The notes under the pieces were generated by a model. The model searched no databases, had not been told where the DNA came from, and was given only the letters and a program-made list of their open reading frames with translations. DNA of 64,000 nucleotides from positions 372,001-436,000 of the forward strand of contig JADJEI010000001.1 of assembly GCA_016709155.1 (NCBI GenBank). Reading direction: 5' to 3'. Numbering within the stretch: position 1 is the stretch's first letter; the number at the start of each line of letters is the position of its first letter. The translations under genes and the position numbers were made by a program. The DNA is from Ignavibacteriales bacterium (GTDB taxonomy: Bacteria; Bacteroidota; Ignavibacteria; Ignavibacteriales; Ignavibacteriaceae). This document shows positions 9,939-18,229 of the stretch, one piece after another.

Positions 9939-10008
9939 ATCCCGTTAGGGATGAAATATTTATAGATATGAGATAACACCCTTTGAGATTAAAATCCCGT
10001 AGGGATGA
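9939..10008. repeat. Two copies of an AATCCCGTAGGGAT hairpin repeat
   Basis: AATCCCGTTAGGGATGA at 9939 and AATCCCGTAGGGATGAT at 9993 are near-identical short palindromes about 54 bases apart with AT-rich sequence between. They sit inside the pump operon, before the PII-like gene. Repeats of this look are scattered in Bacteroidota-type genomes (recollection, not checked). Confidence 0.5.
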
Positions 10009-10046
10009 TATATAAAAGTTTAATTCAACAGACAAAGGAAAAACAA

Positions 10047-10388
10047 ATGAAAGAAATAAAAGCAATAATCAGAGAATTCAAATTAGACGATGTAATAACT
10101 GAGCTTCATAAAATAGAAGAACTGCCGGGTATTACAATTTCTGAGATTAAAGGATTCGGAAAATCAAAAGGGAAAATTAAAGGTGAAACCGTTGATGAAA
10201 AGCTTCATCATCTTAATCCTAAAGTAAAAATTGAAATTGTAGTGCATAATGATTTGGTTGACGAAATAGTAAACACAATTCAGAAAACGGCACACACCGG
10301 CAATCCGGGCGATGGAAAAATATATGTTATTGAAGTTAGCAACATAGTAAAGATAAGAACGAATGAAAGAGGAGAAGTTGCGATATGA
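10047..10388 (+). CDS. PII-like signalling protein of the metal-efflux-associated type
   Basis: 113 residues from ATG 10047. It has the PII fold signature at the C-terminal side, TGNPGDGKIYVIEV, and the N-terminal strand KEIKAIIREFKLDDVI. The T-loop (around residues 36-55, GFGKSKGKIKGETVDE) lacks the Tyr that GlnD modifies in GlnB/GlnK. PII homologues without this Tyr and encoded next to CusA-type pumps were described as a separate PII-NG group. The gene directly follows the RND pump and precedes a membrane transporter. It may bind a nucleotide or other small ligand and tune metal export; the ligand is unknown. Confidence 0.85.
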   Translation: MKEIKAIIREFKLDDVITELHKIEELPGITISEIKGFGKSKGKIKGETVDEKLHHLNPKVKIEIVVHNDLVDEIVNTIQKTAHTGNPGDGKIYVIEVSNIVKIRTNERGEVAI

Positions 10389-10419
10389 AAACTCGAGCTA
10401 AATTTAAAAGGGAATTATT

Positions 10420-11061
10420 ATGACCGGTTTATCTCAAATAATATTTGGCGCCTTTTTGCTGAGCATTGTTCACGCATCAATTCCAAATCATTGGATACCG
10501 TTAGTTGCGCTTTCAAAAGCAGAAAAGTGGAATGAGAAATTAACTCTTGGCATCACGGTCATTGCTGGTTTTGCTCATACACTAAGCACAATAATTATTG
10601 GAATAATAGTGGGATTTCTCGGCTACAAATTATCCGGATCATATTCGTTAATTGTTAGAGTAATTGCACCGAGCATACTGATACTACTTGGAATAATTTA
10701 TCTTATTCTAAGCATCAGGGATAACAAACATCATCATCACCACACTCACGAAATTAATATTGATGAAATAAAAAAGAAGACCACTGCTGCTGTAATTCTT
10801 ACACTTACAATCTCGATGTTCTTCTCCCCTTGTCTTGAAATTGAAGCTTACTTTTTTGTTGCAAGCAAACTCGGCTGGGAAGGTATAATAGCGGTATCGG
10901 TCATTTATACTTTTATTACTATTGCCGGAATGTTACTGTTAGTATGGCTCGGAATGAAAGGCGTAAAAAAAATTAAATCTCATTTTCTCGAATATCACGA
11001 AAAAACAATTACAGGAATTATTTTAATCGTTTTGGGAATTGCAGGATATTTTATAAACTGA
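10420..11061 (+). CDS. NicO/UreH-like membrane protein, putative metal transporter
   Basis: 213 residues, about six membrane segments. The first segment contains HASIPNHWIPL, an H-rich motif comparable with the HxxxxD/HxxxxH membrane motifs of the NiCoT/RcnA/UreH group. A cytoplasmic or periplasmic loop has HHHHHTHE (around residue 105), and a later segment has FSPCLEIEAYF. SD-like aagggaatt precedes the ATG. Placed between the PII-like gene and the P-type ATPase, it probably moves a divalent metal across the inner membrane. The exact family is uncertain. Confidence 0.6.
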   Translation: MTGLSQIIFGAFLLSIVHASIPNHWIPLVALSKAEKWNEKLTLGITVIAGFAHTLSTIIIGIIVGFLGYKLSGSYSLIVRVIAPSILILLGIIYLILSIRDNKHHHHHTHEINIDEIKKKTTAAVILTLTISMFFSPCLEIEAYFFVASKLGWEGIIAVSVIYTFITIAGMLLLVWLGMKGVKKIKSHFLEYHEKTITGIILIVLGIAGYFIN

Positions 11062-11069
11062 AGTGTAAA

Positions 11070-13166
11070 ATGAAAAAATATCAACTAAAAAATATTGACT
11101 GCGCTTCGTGTGCTGCTAAGATTGAAAACGGACTAAAAAAATTAGAAGATGTAAAATTTGTCTCGGTTGATTTTGCGACTTCAACACTGCACATTGAAAC
11201 TGACAACATAGATAAAATAAAAATTAAGATTAAAGAAATCGAACCAGAGGTGGAAGTAATTTTACCTTCATCAGTCAAACCTTTTGCGAAAACTTCATTT
11301 ACGGTTCGCGAATTAATTGAGAATAAATATACCATAATCAAGATAGTATTGGTTATTGCTCTTTTAATATTTGGTATGGCTTATGAAAATTTAATCCACA
11401 ATACACAATTCAAATGGGCTGAATATTTTGTATTCATCACAGCTTACTTAATCAGCGGCTGGAAGATAATTCTGAAAGCTGCAAAAATATTTTCAAAGGC
11501 AAAATCTTTGATGAAAATTTTCTAATGACAATTGCAACAATCGGCGCATTCGCATTAGATGAAATGGCTGAGGGCGTTGCGGTTATGTTATTTTATGTTG
11601 TTGGAGAAATGTTCCAGGACATTGCGGTCAATCGTTCGCGAAAATCCATCAAAGCATTGTTAGAAATAAAACCTGATTATGCGAATCTGAAAACTAACGC
11701 AGAAACAAAAAAAGTTTCACCCGAAAGTGTAAAAGTCGGTGAGCACATAATTGTAAAAGCCGGCGAAAAAATTCCATTGGACGGAGAAATAATTGAAGGC
11801 AATTCGTTTGTTGAAACTTCTGCATTAACAGGTGAAAGTGTTCCAAGAAAAGTAAGAGAGAAAGACAATGTCTTAGCAGGAATGATTAACCAATCGGGAT
11901 TACTGACAATTAAAGTAACGAAATTATTTAATGAATCATCTATCTCAAAAATTCTTGAGCTTGTGGAAAATGCAACGAGCAAGAAAGCACAAACAGAAAA
12001 ATTCATAACAACCTTTGCAAGATATTACACTCCGGTTGTTGTATTTGGCGCATTGCTGCTTGCGGTTATTCCACCTTTGTTTTTTGCAGGACAAACCTTT
12101 GATGATTGGATTTACAGAGCATTGGTAGTGCTTGTAATTTCTTGTCCTTGCGCTTTGGTAATTAGCATTCCGCTTGGATATTTTGGAGGAATTGGTGGTG
12201 CCTCACGCAGAGGAATTTTAGTTAAAGGTTCAAATTATTTGGATGCTCTTACAAAAGTAAAAAAAGTAGTCTTTGATAAAACAGGAACTCTGACAAAAGG
12301 CGAATTTAAAGTCTCTGAAATAACAACCGCTAATGGATTTAGTAAAGAGGTTGTTCTTGAATACGCTGCATATACCGAAGCTCATTCAAATCATCCGATT
12401 GCAAAATCAATTCTTGAAGCGTACAGCAAAGCATTGGACAATACCAGGATAAAAATGTTAACGAAATTTCAGGATACGGAATTAGCGCAGTTGTTGATGA
12501 AAAAGAAATATCAATCGGTAATGACAAACTGCTGCATAAAGAAAATATTGAACACGAGGTTTGCAATGTCGAAGGGACTGTTGTTCACGTTGTTGTGAAT
12601 AAAAATATGCAGGATATATAATTATTTCTGATAGAATAAAAGATGATGCAATCGAAACTGTGAGCAGCTTAAAACAAAAGGGAATAAATACCGTTATGCT
12701 AACTGGCGACAACAAAAGTACTGCGGAAGTTTATGCAGAGAAGCTTGGTATAAAAGAATATTATTACGAGTTGCTGCCGGAAAATAAAGTTGAGTATATT
12801 GAAAAGTTAATCAAACAATCCAACAAAGGAGATAATGTCGCATTCGTTGGCGATGGAATAAATGATGCACCGGTAATAGCACGTGCAGATGTCGGAATTG
12901 CGATGGGTGCACTCGGTTCAGACGCAGCAGTAGAAACTGCGGATGTCGTGCTTATGACAGATTCACCAATGCTGGTTGTTCATTCAATTGAAATAGCAAA
13001 ACGAACAAGAATGATAGTCTGGCAGAATATCTTTTTTGCGATGGGAGTAAAATTATTTTTTATTCTTCTCGGCGTATTTGGAATTGCAACAATGTGGGAA
13101 GCTGTCTTTGGTGACATGGGTGTGGCAATAATAGCAATATTAAATGCAATGAGGGTGATGAAATAA
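11070..13166 (+). CDS. cadA: Heavy-metal P1B-type ATPase, ZntA/CadA type (three frameshifts)
   Basis: It starts 9 bases after the previous gene. An N-terminal HMA domain carries NIDCASCAAKIE; then come membrane helices, the actuator TGES (ALTGESVPRK), ion-binding CPC (VISCPCALVIS), phosphorylation motif DKTGTLTKG, SNHP of the N domain, and GDGINDAPV. The end LNAMRVMK fits Zn/Cd/Pb pumps. Reading frame breaks at 11495-11499, at A-run 12451-12455 and at A-run 12601-12605. Each is repaired by one extra base, which gives 699 residues, normal for ZntA. It pumps divalent cations out of the cytoplasm with ATP. Confidence 0.88.
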
Positions 13167-13174
13167 AACCTGCT

Positions 13175-13240
13175 CGCTTGAACTTGAGCTTGATCTTGCT
13201 CTTGACCTTGACCTTGCTCTTGAACTTGAACTTGATACTA
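13175..13240. repeat. Degenerate hexamer tract (CTTGAN)n
   Basis: About ten units of CTTGAA/CTTGAC/CTTGAT/CTTGCT directly after the ATPase stop. Its reverse complement matches the shorter tract at 2953-2992. Confidence 0.65.
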
Positions 13241-13334
13241 TTTTAAGCATTTTGATTTAACATATCAGTTACTATTTTAATCATAACTTATTTTCTCCAA
13301 TAATATTTTTTAATTCTAAATAGGAGCGCCCAAA

Positions 13335-13715
13335 ATGGACACAGTTCAAAATAAAATCCGCTTGTTCTCAGTTCTGGTTTTAAGTTTATTGTTTGTCATT
13401 TTTTCGCTTAACTGCAGCGAAGAAAATTCATCAACAAATACAAACACAGATCCAAATGCTATTACCATTCAGGGAAATGCATTTCAACCGGCAGCCTTAA
13501 CCGTGAAAAAAGGAACTACCGTGACGTGGACAAATAAAGATTCTTACGCACACACAGTTACGAGTGGAATTTCTCCCAATCCAAACGGAACATTTAATAG
13601 TAATAATGTTTCAGCAAATCAAACCTTCTCATTCAAGTTTGATAACACAGGAAGTTTTGATTACTTCTGTATGATTCATACTTCTATGAAGGCTAAAATT
13701 ACCGTTGAGGAATAA
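13335..13715 (+). CDS. Plastocyanin-like cupredoxin lipoprotein
   Basis: 126 residues. The signal sequence ends in a lipobox-like IFSLNC (Cys27), followed by a Ser/Thr/Asn linker and one cupredoxin domain (VTWTNKDSYAHTV...FDYFCMIHTSM). Type 1 copper ligands are His73, Cys112, His115 and Met118. SD aggagcg is upstream. It is an envelope blue-copper electron carrier or copper-binding protein, and its position just after the metal block fits either role. Confidence 0.88.
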   Translation: MDTVQNKIRLFSVLVLSLLFVIFSLNCSEENSSTNTNTDPNAITIQGNAFQPAALTVKKGTTVTWTNKDSYAHTVTSGISPNPNGTFNSNNVSANQTFSFKFDNTGSFDYFCMIHTSMKAKITVEE

Positions 13716-13879
13716 AAAAAACTGTCGAGTTTATTTCGTTCAACTAATCTTTGAATCACTTGAAAATCGAAGAATATCTTTGATTCTTTGCGAAAATGAA
13801 ATTGTGAGAAATACATTCTAAAAATCGGCTTAGGAAGTATAAATTCTTCAAATTTTAATCATTTTGAAGCTTTTCCGTT
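13716..13879. other. Intergenic region before the 21-bp array
   Basis: AT-rich, no gene, no clear promoter or terminator seen. Confidence 0.4.
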
Positions 13880-14068
13880 ATTCATGAGCCTCGCATGGAG
13901 ATTCTTGAGCCTCTCATGGAGATTCATGAACCCTTCATGGATATTCATGAGCCTCTCATGAAGATTCATGAGCCTTTCATGCAGATTCATGAACCTCTCA
14001 TGAATATGCTTGAAGCATTCATGACGCAGCATGAACCATCCATGAATATTCATGAAGCATCCAAGAAT
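13880..14068. repeat. 21-bp tandem array, nine units with paired CATG motifs
   Basis: Units begin at 13880, 13901, 13922, 13943, 13964, 13985, 14006, 14027 and 14048, exactly 21 bases apart. A typical unit is ATTCATGAGCCTCTCATGG plus two bases, with two CATG cores 11 and then 10 bases apart. Both strands are open through most of the array and would give heptad-like peptides (MEIHEPF on +), a by-product of a period divisible by three. I treat it as noncoding. Confidence 0.8.
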
Positions 14069-14318
14069 ACGCACAACGGATTACAAATTCATTTTTCATT
14101 TGTTTAACTATTTCCAAAATTGTCCCGTAAAACCAACGGACTGCTCCCAATTTTTGTGCAAAGGACTTGGTAATCTCCATCCATTCATCAAACAGTCTTT
14201 CCGCTTAACATCAATTTTTTGCTGAACTCAAATTCTATGTTTAATATTAGGTAGAGTAAAGAATGATTTATTCATTCTTATAATTTATTCACATAACCAA
14301 ATCAGGAGTCAAAATAAA
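14069..14318. other. Intergenic region with a possible gene remnant on the minus strand
   Basis: On the - strand, roughly 14210 down to 14022, one frame reads protein-like sequence (LFDEWMEITKSFAQKLGAV then RWFYGTILEIVKQ), running into the last repeat units and ending at a stop. No good start or SD is visible. It may be a decayed small gene. Confidence 0.3.
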
Positions 14319-15053
14319 ATGAAAAAATCTCTCTCATTATTTTTAATTCTTTTCTTATTTATTTCAATAGGATTTACATCCGCACAAACAGTTGATGAAA
14401 TACTTGCAAAACATTTTGAGGCAATTGGACAGGACAATTTATTAGAAGTTCAAACTGTTAAAACAACCGGAAAGTTTGTGCAAGCAGGAATGGAGATCCC
14501 GTTTACCTCTTATGCACTTAGACCAAATAAAGTTCGCGTCGAAGGTGAGTTTCAGGGATTAAAATTTATACAAGCCTACAACGGTGAAATCGGCTGGGCA
14601 TTAAATCCGTTTATGGGCGATACAGTTCCAACTCAAGCGCAGCAGGATATAGTTGATGAATTAAAAGATCAAGCGGATATTGACGGATTGTTTTATAACT
14701 ATGCTGACAAAGGATTCAAAGTTGAGTTAGCAGGTACCGAAGATATGGAAGGTCAGCAGGTTTATCTTTTAAAGCTAACGAAAGAAAATGGTAATGAATA
14801 CATCTATTATATGGATTCTGAAAATTATGTCCCGTTAAAAATGAAAGCAAAAGTAAAAGTGATGGGGGTTGAAAGAGAAGTTGAAACTTTTTACAGCAAT
14901 TACAAACCCACGGATGGAATTGTAATGGCATATAGTATGGAATCAAAGATGGGCGGACAAACCGTTTCGCAAATCGTTGTTGATAAAGTTGAGTTTAATA
15001 TTGAAGTTGATCCAGCGATATTCGAAATGGATTCTGCAAAAACAAAGGAGTAA
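14319..15053 (+). CDS. LolA-like outer-membrane lipoprotein-sorting family protein
   Basis: 244 residues with a Sec signal peptide (about 1-23, ending TSAQ). The body has the alternating strands of LolA/LolB-type half-barrels: QTVKTTGKFVQAGMEIPFTS, RPNKVRVEGEFQGLKFIQAY and YYMDSENYVPLKMKAKVKV. The NPFMGD and YNYADKGFKVEL regions are common in Bacteroidota relatives annotated as outer-membrane lipoprotein-sorting protein. SD caggag precedes the ATG. It lies 26 bases before the BNR protein gene, so the two are probably co-transcribed. The actual cargo is unknown. Confidence 0.65.
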   Translation: MKKSLSLFLILFLFISIGFTSAQTVDEILAKHFEAIGQDNLLEVQTVKTTGKFVQAGMEIPFTSYALRPNKVRVEGEFQGLKFIQAYNGEIGWALNPFMGDTVPTQAQQDIVDELKDQADIDGLFYNYADKGFKVELAGTEDMEGQQVYLLKLTKENGNEYIYYMDSENYVPLKMKAKVKVMGVEREVETFYSNYKPTDGIVMAYSMESKMGGQTVSQIVVDKVEFNIEVDPAIFEMDSAKTKE

Positions 15054-15079
15054 TTTAAATTCCACAAAGGAGGAATGAC

Positions 15080-18000
15080 ATGAAACGTAAAATAATTTTT
15101 TCCTTGATATTTTGTTTCGCTTCAGTGTTCGCTCAGGAACAAACTACAAAAGTAAATACTGATATTTTTGGCTCGATAACTTCAAGACACATTGGACCTG
15201 CAGCGATGAGTGGTAGAATTAGTGCCATAGATGCAGTCAACGACAATTGGTACACTGTTTATGTCGGCGCTACCGGAGGGGGGTTATGGAAATCTACAAA
15301 CGGCGGCACAACTTTTAGACCTGTCTTCGATAAGCACACTCAATCTATCGGTTCAATCACAATTGATCAGAAACATCCCGATACTGTTTGGGTGGGAACC
15401 GGTGAAACATGGGTAAGAAATAGTGTCTCTATCGGAAATGGAATTTTTAAAACTACCGATGGGGGGAGCAATTGGAAATTGATGGGACTAGAAAAAACTG
15501 AACGCATTGCAAAAATTATTATTGACCCAAATAATCCTGATGTAGTTTATGCAGCAGCAACAGGTCCATTATTTTCCGAAAGCGAAGAGCGTGGAGTTTA
15601 TAAATCCATTGACGGTGGAGTTACCTGGAATAAAATTCTTTATATAGACCAAAACACCGGCTGTTCATCTATTGATATTGATTATTCGAATCCAAATATT
15701 TTATATGCAGGGATGTGGGAATTCAGAAGGAAAGCTTACACATTCAATTCGGGTGGTAAAGGCAGCGGCTTATACCGTTCCACTGATGCTGGTAAGACGT
15801 GGCAAAAGATAACTGAAAACCTTCCCGAAGGTGATCTCGGAAGAGTTTGTGTTACAGTCTCCCCTGTTGATCCGTCAATAGTTTTCGCACTTATCGAAGC
15901 AAAGCAATCATCTTTATTAAAATCAACTGATAAAGGTGAAACATGGGAAAAAGTAAATGATACTCCTACCATGGGGGAACGACCATTTTACTTTTCACTG
16001 ATCATTCCTGATCCGGTTGAAGTGAATAGAATTTATAAACCAGGATTTTCTATCAACGTGAGTACTGATGGCGGAAAAATATTTTCATCTCCCTTTGTCG
16101 AAGGTGGTGCAATTCATAGCGATATTCATGCATTATGGATAAACCCGAAAGACAATCATGAAATGTATGTTGGAACTGATGGAGGGGTGTACGTTTCGCA
16201 CGATAGAGGAAGCTCATGGAATCAAATTAGAAACCTTCCCGTCTCTCAGTTTTATCACGTTAGTGTTGATATGAAAAAACCTTACAATGTTTACGGCGGC
16301 TTGCAGGATAATGGCTCGTGGGTAGGTCCTTCTACAAGTACAGGCGGCATATCAAACAGTGATTGGAAAAATATAGGATTCGGTGACGGCTTTTATGTTT
16401 TTCCTGATCGCACTGATGAGAATATTCTTTATTGGCAATGGCAAGGAGGAAATATCGTTCGACACTACATTAAAAGCGGAGAATCAAAAGAGATCAAACC
16501 TTACTCTGATGATGTAAATGAAATTCTTAGATTCAACTGGAATACGCCCGTAGCTTTTAGTCCCACAAAAGAAAAAGTAATGTATGTTGGTGCACAATAT
16601 CTTTTCCGATCAACAGACAACGGCGATAGCTGGGAAAAAATCTCCCCCGACCTTACGACTAATGATCCCGAAAAACAGAAGCAGGAACAATCGGGTGGTT
16701 TGACCATAGATAACTCAACCGCTGAAAATCATTGCACCATTTACACAATAAATGAATCGTCCTTAAACTCAAAAATAATTTGGGTTGGAACTGATGATGG
16801 AAATATTCAAGTAACAAAGGATGGAGGAAAATCATGGCAAAACGTTACCATAAATATCACCGGATTGCCAGCTAATACTTGGTGCAGCAATGTTTATTCA
16901 AGTAATTTTGATGAAAAAACTGCGTACGCAACTTTCGATGGACATTATAATGGAGATATGAATACGTATATTTTTAAAACAAGTGACTATGGAAATAGTT
17001 GGACTTCTCTTTATTCACAAAATTTAAAAGGATATGCTCATGTAATCCGCGAAGATTTAGTGAATAAAAATCTTCTTTTTCTCGGAACTGAACTTGGACT
17101 ATTTGTATCAATTGACGCTGGAAAATCATGGAGTCAATTCACAGCAGAGACTCCAAACGTTGCAGTGCGTGACATGGTAATTCATCCAACTGAAAATGAT
17201 CTTGTAGTTGCAACACATGGCAGGGGTATTCTAATCATTGATGACCTGACACCAATACGAAATTTGAGCGTAGATAAATTAAGTGATGAATTAGTATTTC
17301 TTGAAACTAAACCCTTCCCTATCAAGAATCCGGGACAAGAACAAGTCTTCGGCGGTGATGATGAATTTACTGGAAGGAATGAATCCGAGACTGCGATTAT
17401 AACCTATTACTTACAGAAGAGACATGTATTCGGCGATATGTTCATTGAAATTTATAATGATAAAAATGAAAAGGTTGCAACACTCCCGGCTGGTAAAAAC
17501 AAAGGTATAAATCGTGTTAAATGGTTTATCAGGCAGAAGCCGCCAAAAGTTAAAGCGTCACTCGGAACTTTGGGAAGAACTTTTTTTGGTCCAACATTTC
17601 CTCCCGGAAATTATACCGTTAAAATTATTAAAGGAGATAAAACTTATTCCGGTAATATCACATTGATCTACGATCCTGATTCGCAGCATTCAATTGCCGA
17701 TCTTGATTTACAATATCAAACTGCACTGAAAGCCTATAAATTGACTGAAGAATTGGGATTCCTTGATAAAAAAACAACTAATCTTAAAGATAAATTGCAG
17801 AAGAAATCTGTCGAAATAATTAATGATGAGCCGCTGATGAATTCAATCAATGCACTTTCGGTCAAACTCGAAGCTCTTCATAAAGAATTAGTTTCTACAA
17901 ATCCAAGCAGGCTTTCGGGAGAAGAAAGGTTGATGGAAAAAGTAACGGATATTTATGGAGCTGTTATGGGTTATCAAGGCAGACCAACTGAATCGCAGTT

Positions 18001-18166
18001 AAAAAGACTGACAGCACTTGAAACTGAGGCCTCAAATAAAAGAAATTACTTGGAGGAAATTTCTTCTTCGGAGTTAAGTAAAATTAATGATGGGTTGAAA
18101 TTAAAAAACCTAACAATTATTTCATTGATGACAAAAGAAGAATATTTAAAAGACAATTCTAACTGA
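15080..18166 (+). CDS. Large secreted BNR/sortilin-type beta-propeller protein
   Basis: 1,028 residues with a signal peptide (about 1-18, ending VFAQ). At least eight Asp-box-like motifs (KSTNGGTTF, KTTDGGSNW, KSIDGGVTW, RSTDAGKTW, KSTDKGETW, RSTDNGDSW, VTKDGGKSW, VSIDAGKSW) mark two VPS10/sortilin-like propellers over residues 40-700. The C-terminal third has a FlgD-like segment (NDKNEKVATLPAGKNKGINR) and a helical tail. The start has a perfect SD, aaaggagg. The family includes sialidase-like and xyloglucanase-like folds, but catalytic residues are not evident. It is a predicted exported protein of unknown substrate. Confidence 0.8.
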   Translation: MKRKIIFSLIFCFASVFAQEQTTKVNTDIFGSITSRHIGPAAMSGRISAIDAVNDNWYTVYVGATGGGLWKSTNGGTTFRPVFDKHTQSIGSITIDQKHPDTVWVGTGETWVRNSVSIGNGIFKTTDGGSNWKLMGLEKTERIAKIIIDPNNPDVVYAAATGPLFSESEERGVYKSIDGGVTWNKILYIDQNTGCSSIDIDYSNPNILYAGMWEFRRKAYTFNSGGKGSGLYRSTDAGKTWQKITENLPEGDLGRVCVTVSPVDPSIVFALIEAKQSSLLKSTDKGETWEKVNDTPTMGERPFYFSLIIPDPVEVNRIYKPGFSINVSTDGGKIFSSPFVEGGAIHSDIHALWINPKDNHEMYVGTDGGVYVSHDRGSSWNQIRNLPVSQFYHVSVDMKKPYNVYGGLQDNGSWVGPSTSTGGISNSDWKNIGFGDGFYVFPDRTDENILYWQWQGGNIVRHYIKSGESKEIKPYSDDVNEILRFNWNTPVAFSPTKEKVMYVGAQYLFRSTDNGDSWEKISPDLTTNDPEKQKQEQSGGLTIDNSTAENHCTIYTINESSLNSKIIWVGTDDGNIQVTKDGGKSWQNVTINITGLPANTWCSNVYSSNFDEKTAYATFDGHYNGDMNTYIFKTSDYGNSWTSLYSQNLKGYAHVIREDLVNKNLLFLGTELGLFVSIDAGKSWSQFTAETPNVAVRDMVIHPTENDLVVATHGRGILIIDDLTPIRNLSVDKLSDELVFLETKPFPIKNPGQEQVFGGDDEFTGRNESETAIITYYLQKRHVFGDMFIEIYNDKNEKVATLPAGKNKGINRVKWFIRQKPPKVKASLGTLGRTFFGPTFPPGNYTVKIIKGDKTYSGNITLIYDPDSQHSIADLDLQYQTALKAYKLTEELGFLDKKTTNLKDKLQKKSVEIINDEPLMNSINALSVKLEALHKELVSTNPSRLSGEERLMEKVTDIYGAVMGYQGRPTESQLKRLTALETEASNKRNYLEEISSSELSKINDGLKLKNLTIISLMTKEEYLKDNSN

Positions 18167-18180
18167 TAATATTTAGAAGC

Positions 18181-18223
18181 CATCCGGAATTTATTTTGTA
18201 TCTCACTTATAAAATTTCGGATG
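18181..18223. terminator. Hairpin between convergent genes
   Basis: CATCCGGAATTT and AAATTTCGGATG form a long stem with a loop of about 19 bases between the converging BNR and SNF2-like genes. It probably serves as a bidirectional terminator, though no strong T-run follows. Confidence 0.5.
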
Positions 18224-18229
18224 ACTTCG

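Noticed and set aside
6732..13166. Real pseudogenisation of the efflux genes
   Set aside because: Housekeeping genes in the same window show the same one-base homopolymer breaks, so decay of this block is not specifically supported.
13859..14107. Coding gene for heptad-repeat protein (either strand)
   Set aside because: Both strands are open only because the repeat period is a multiple of three and lacks stop codons; no SD and no conserved start.
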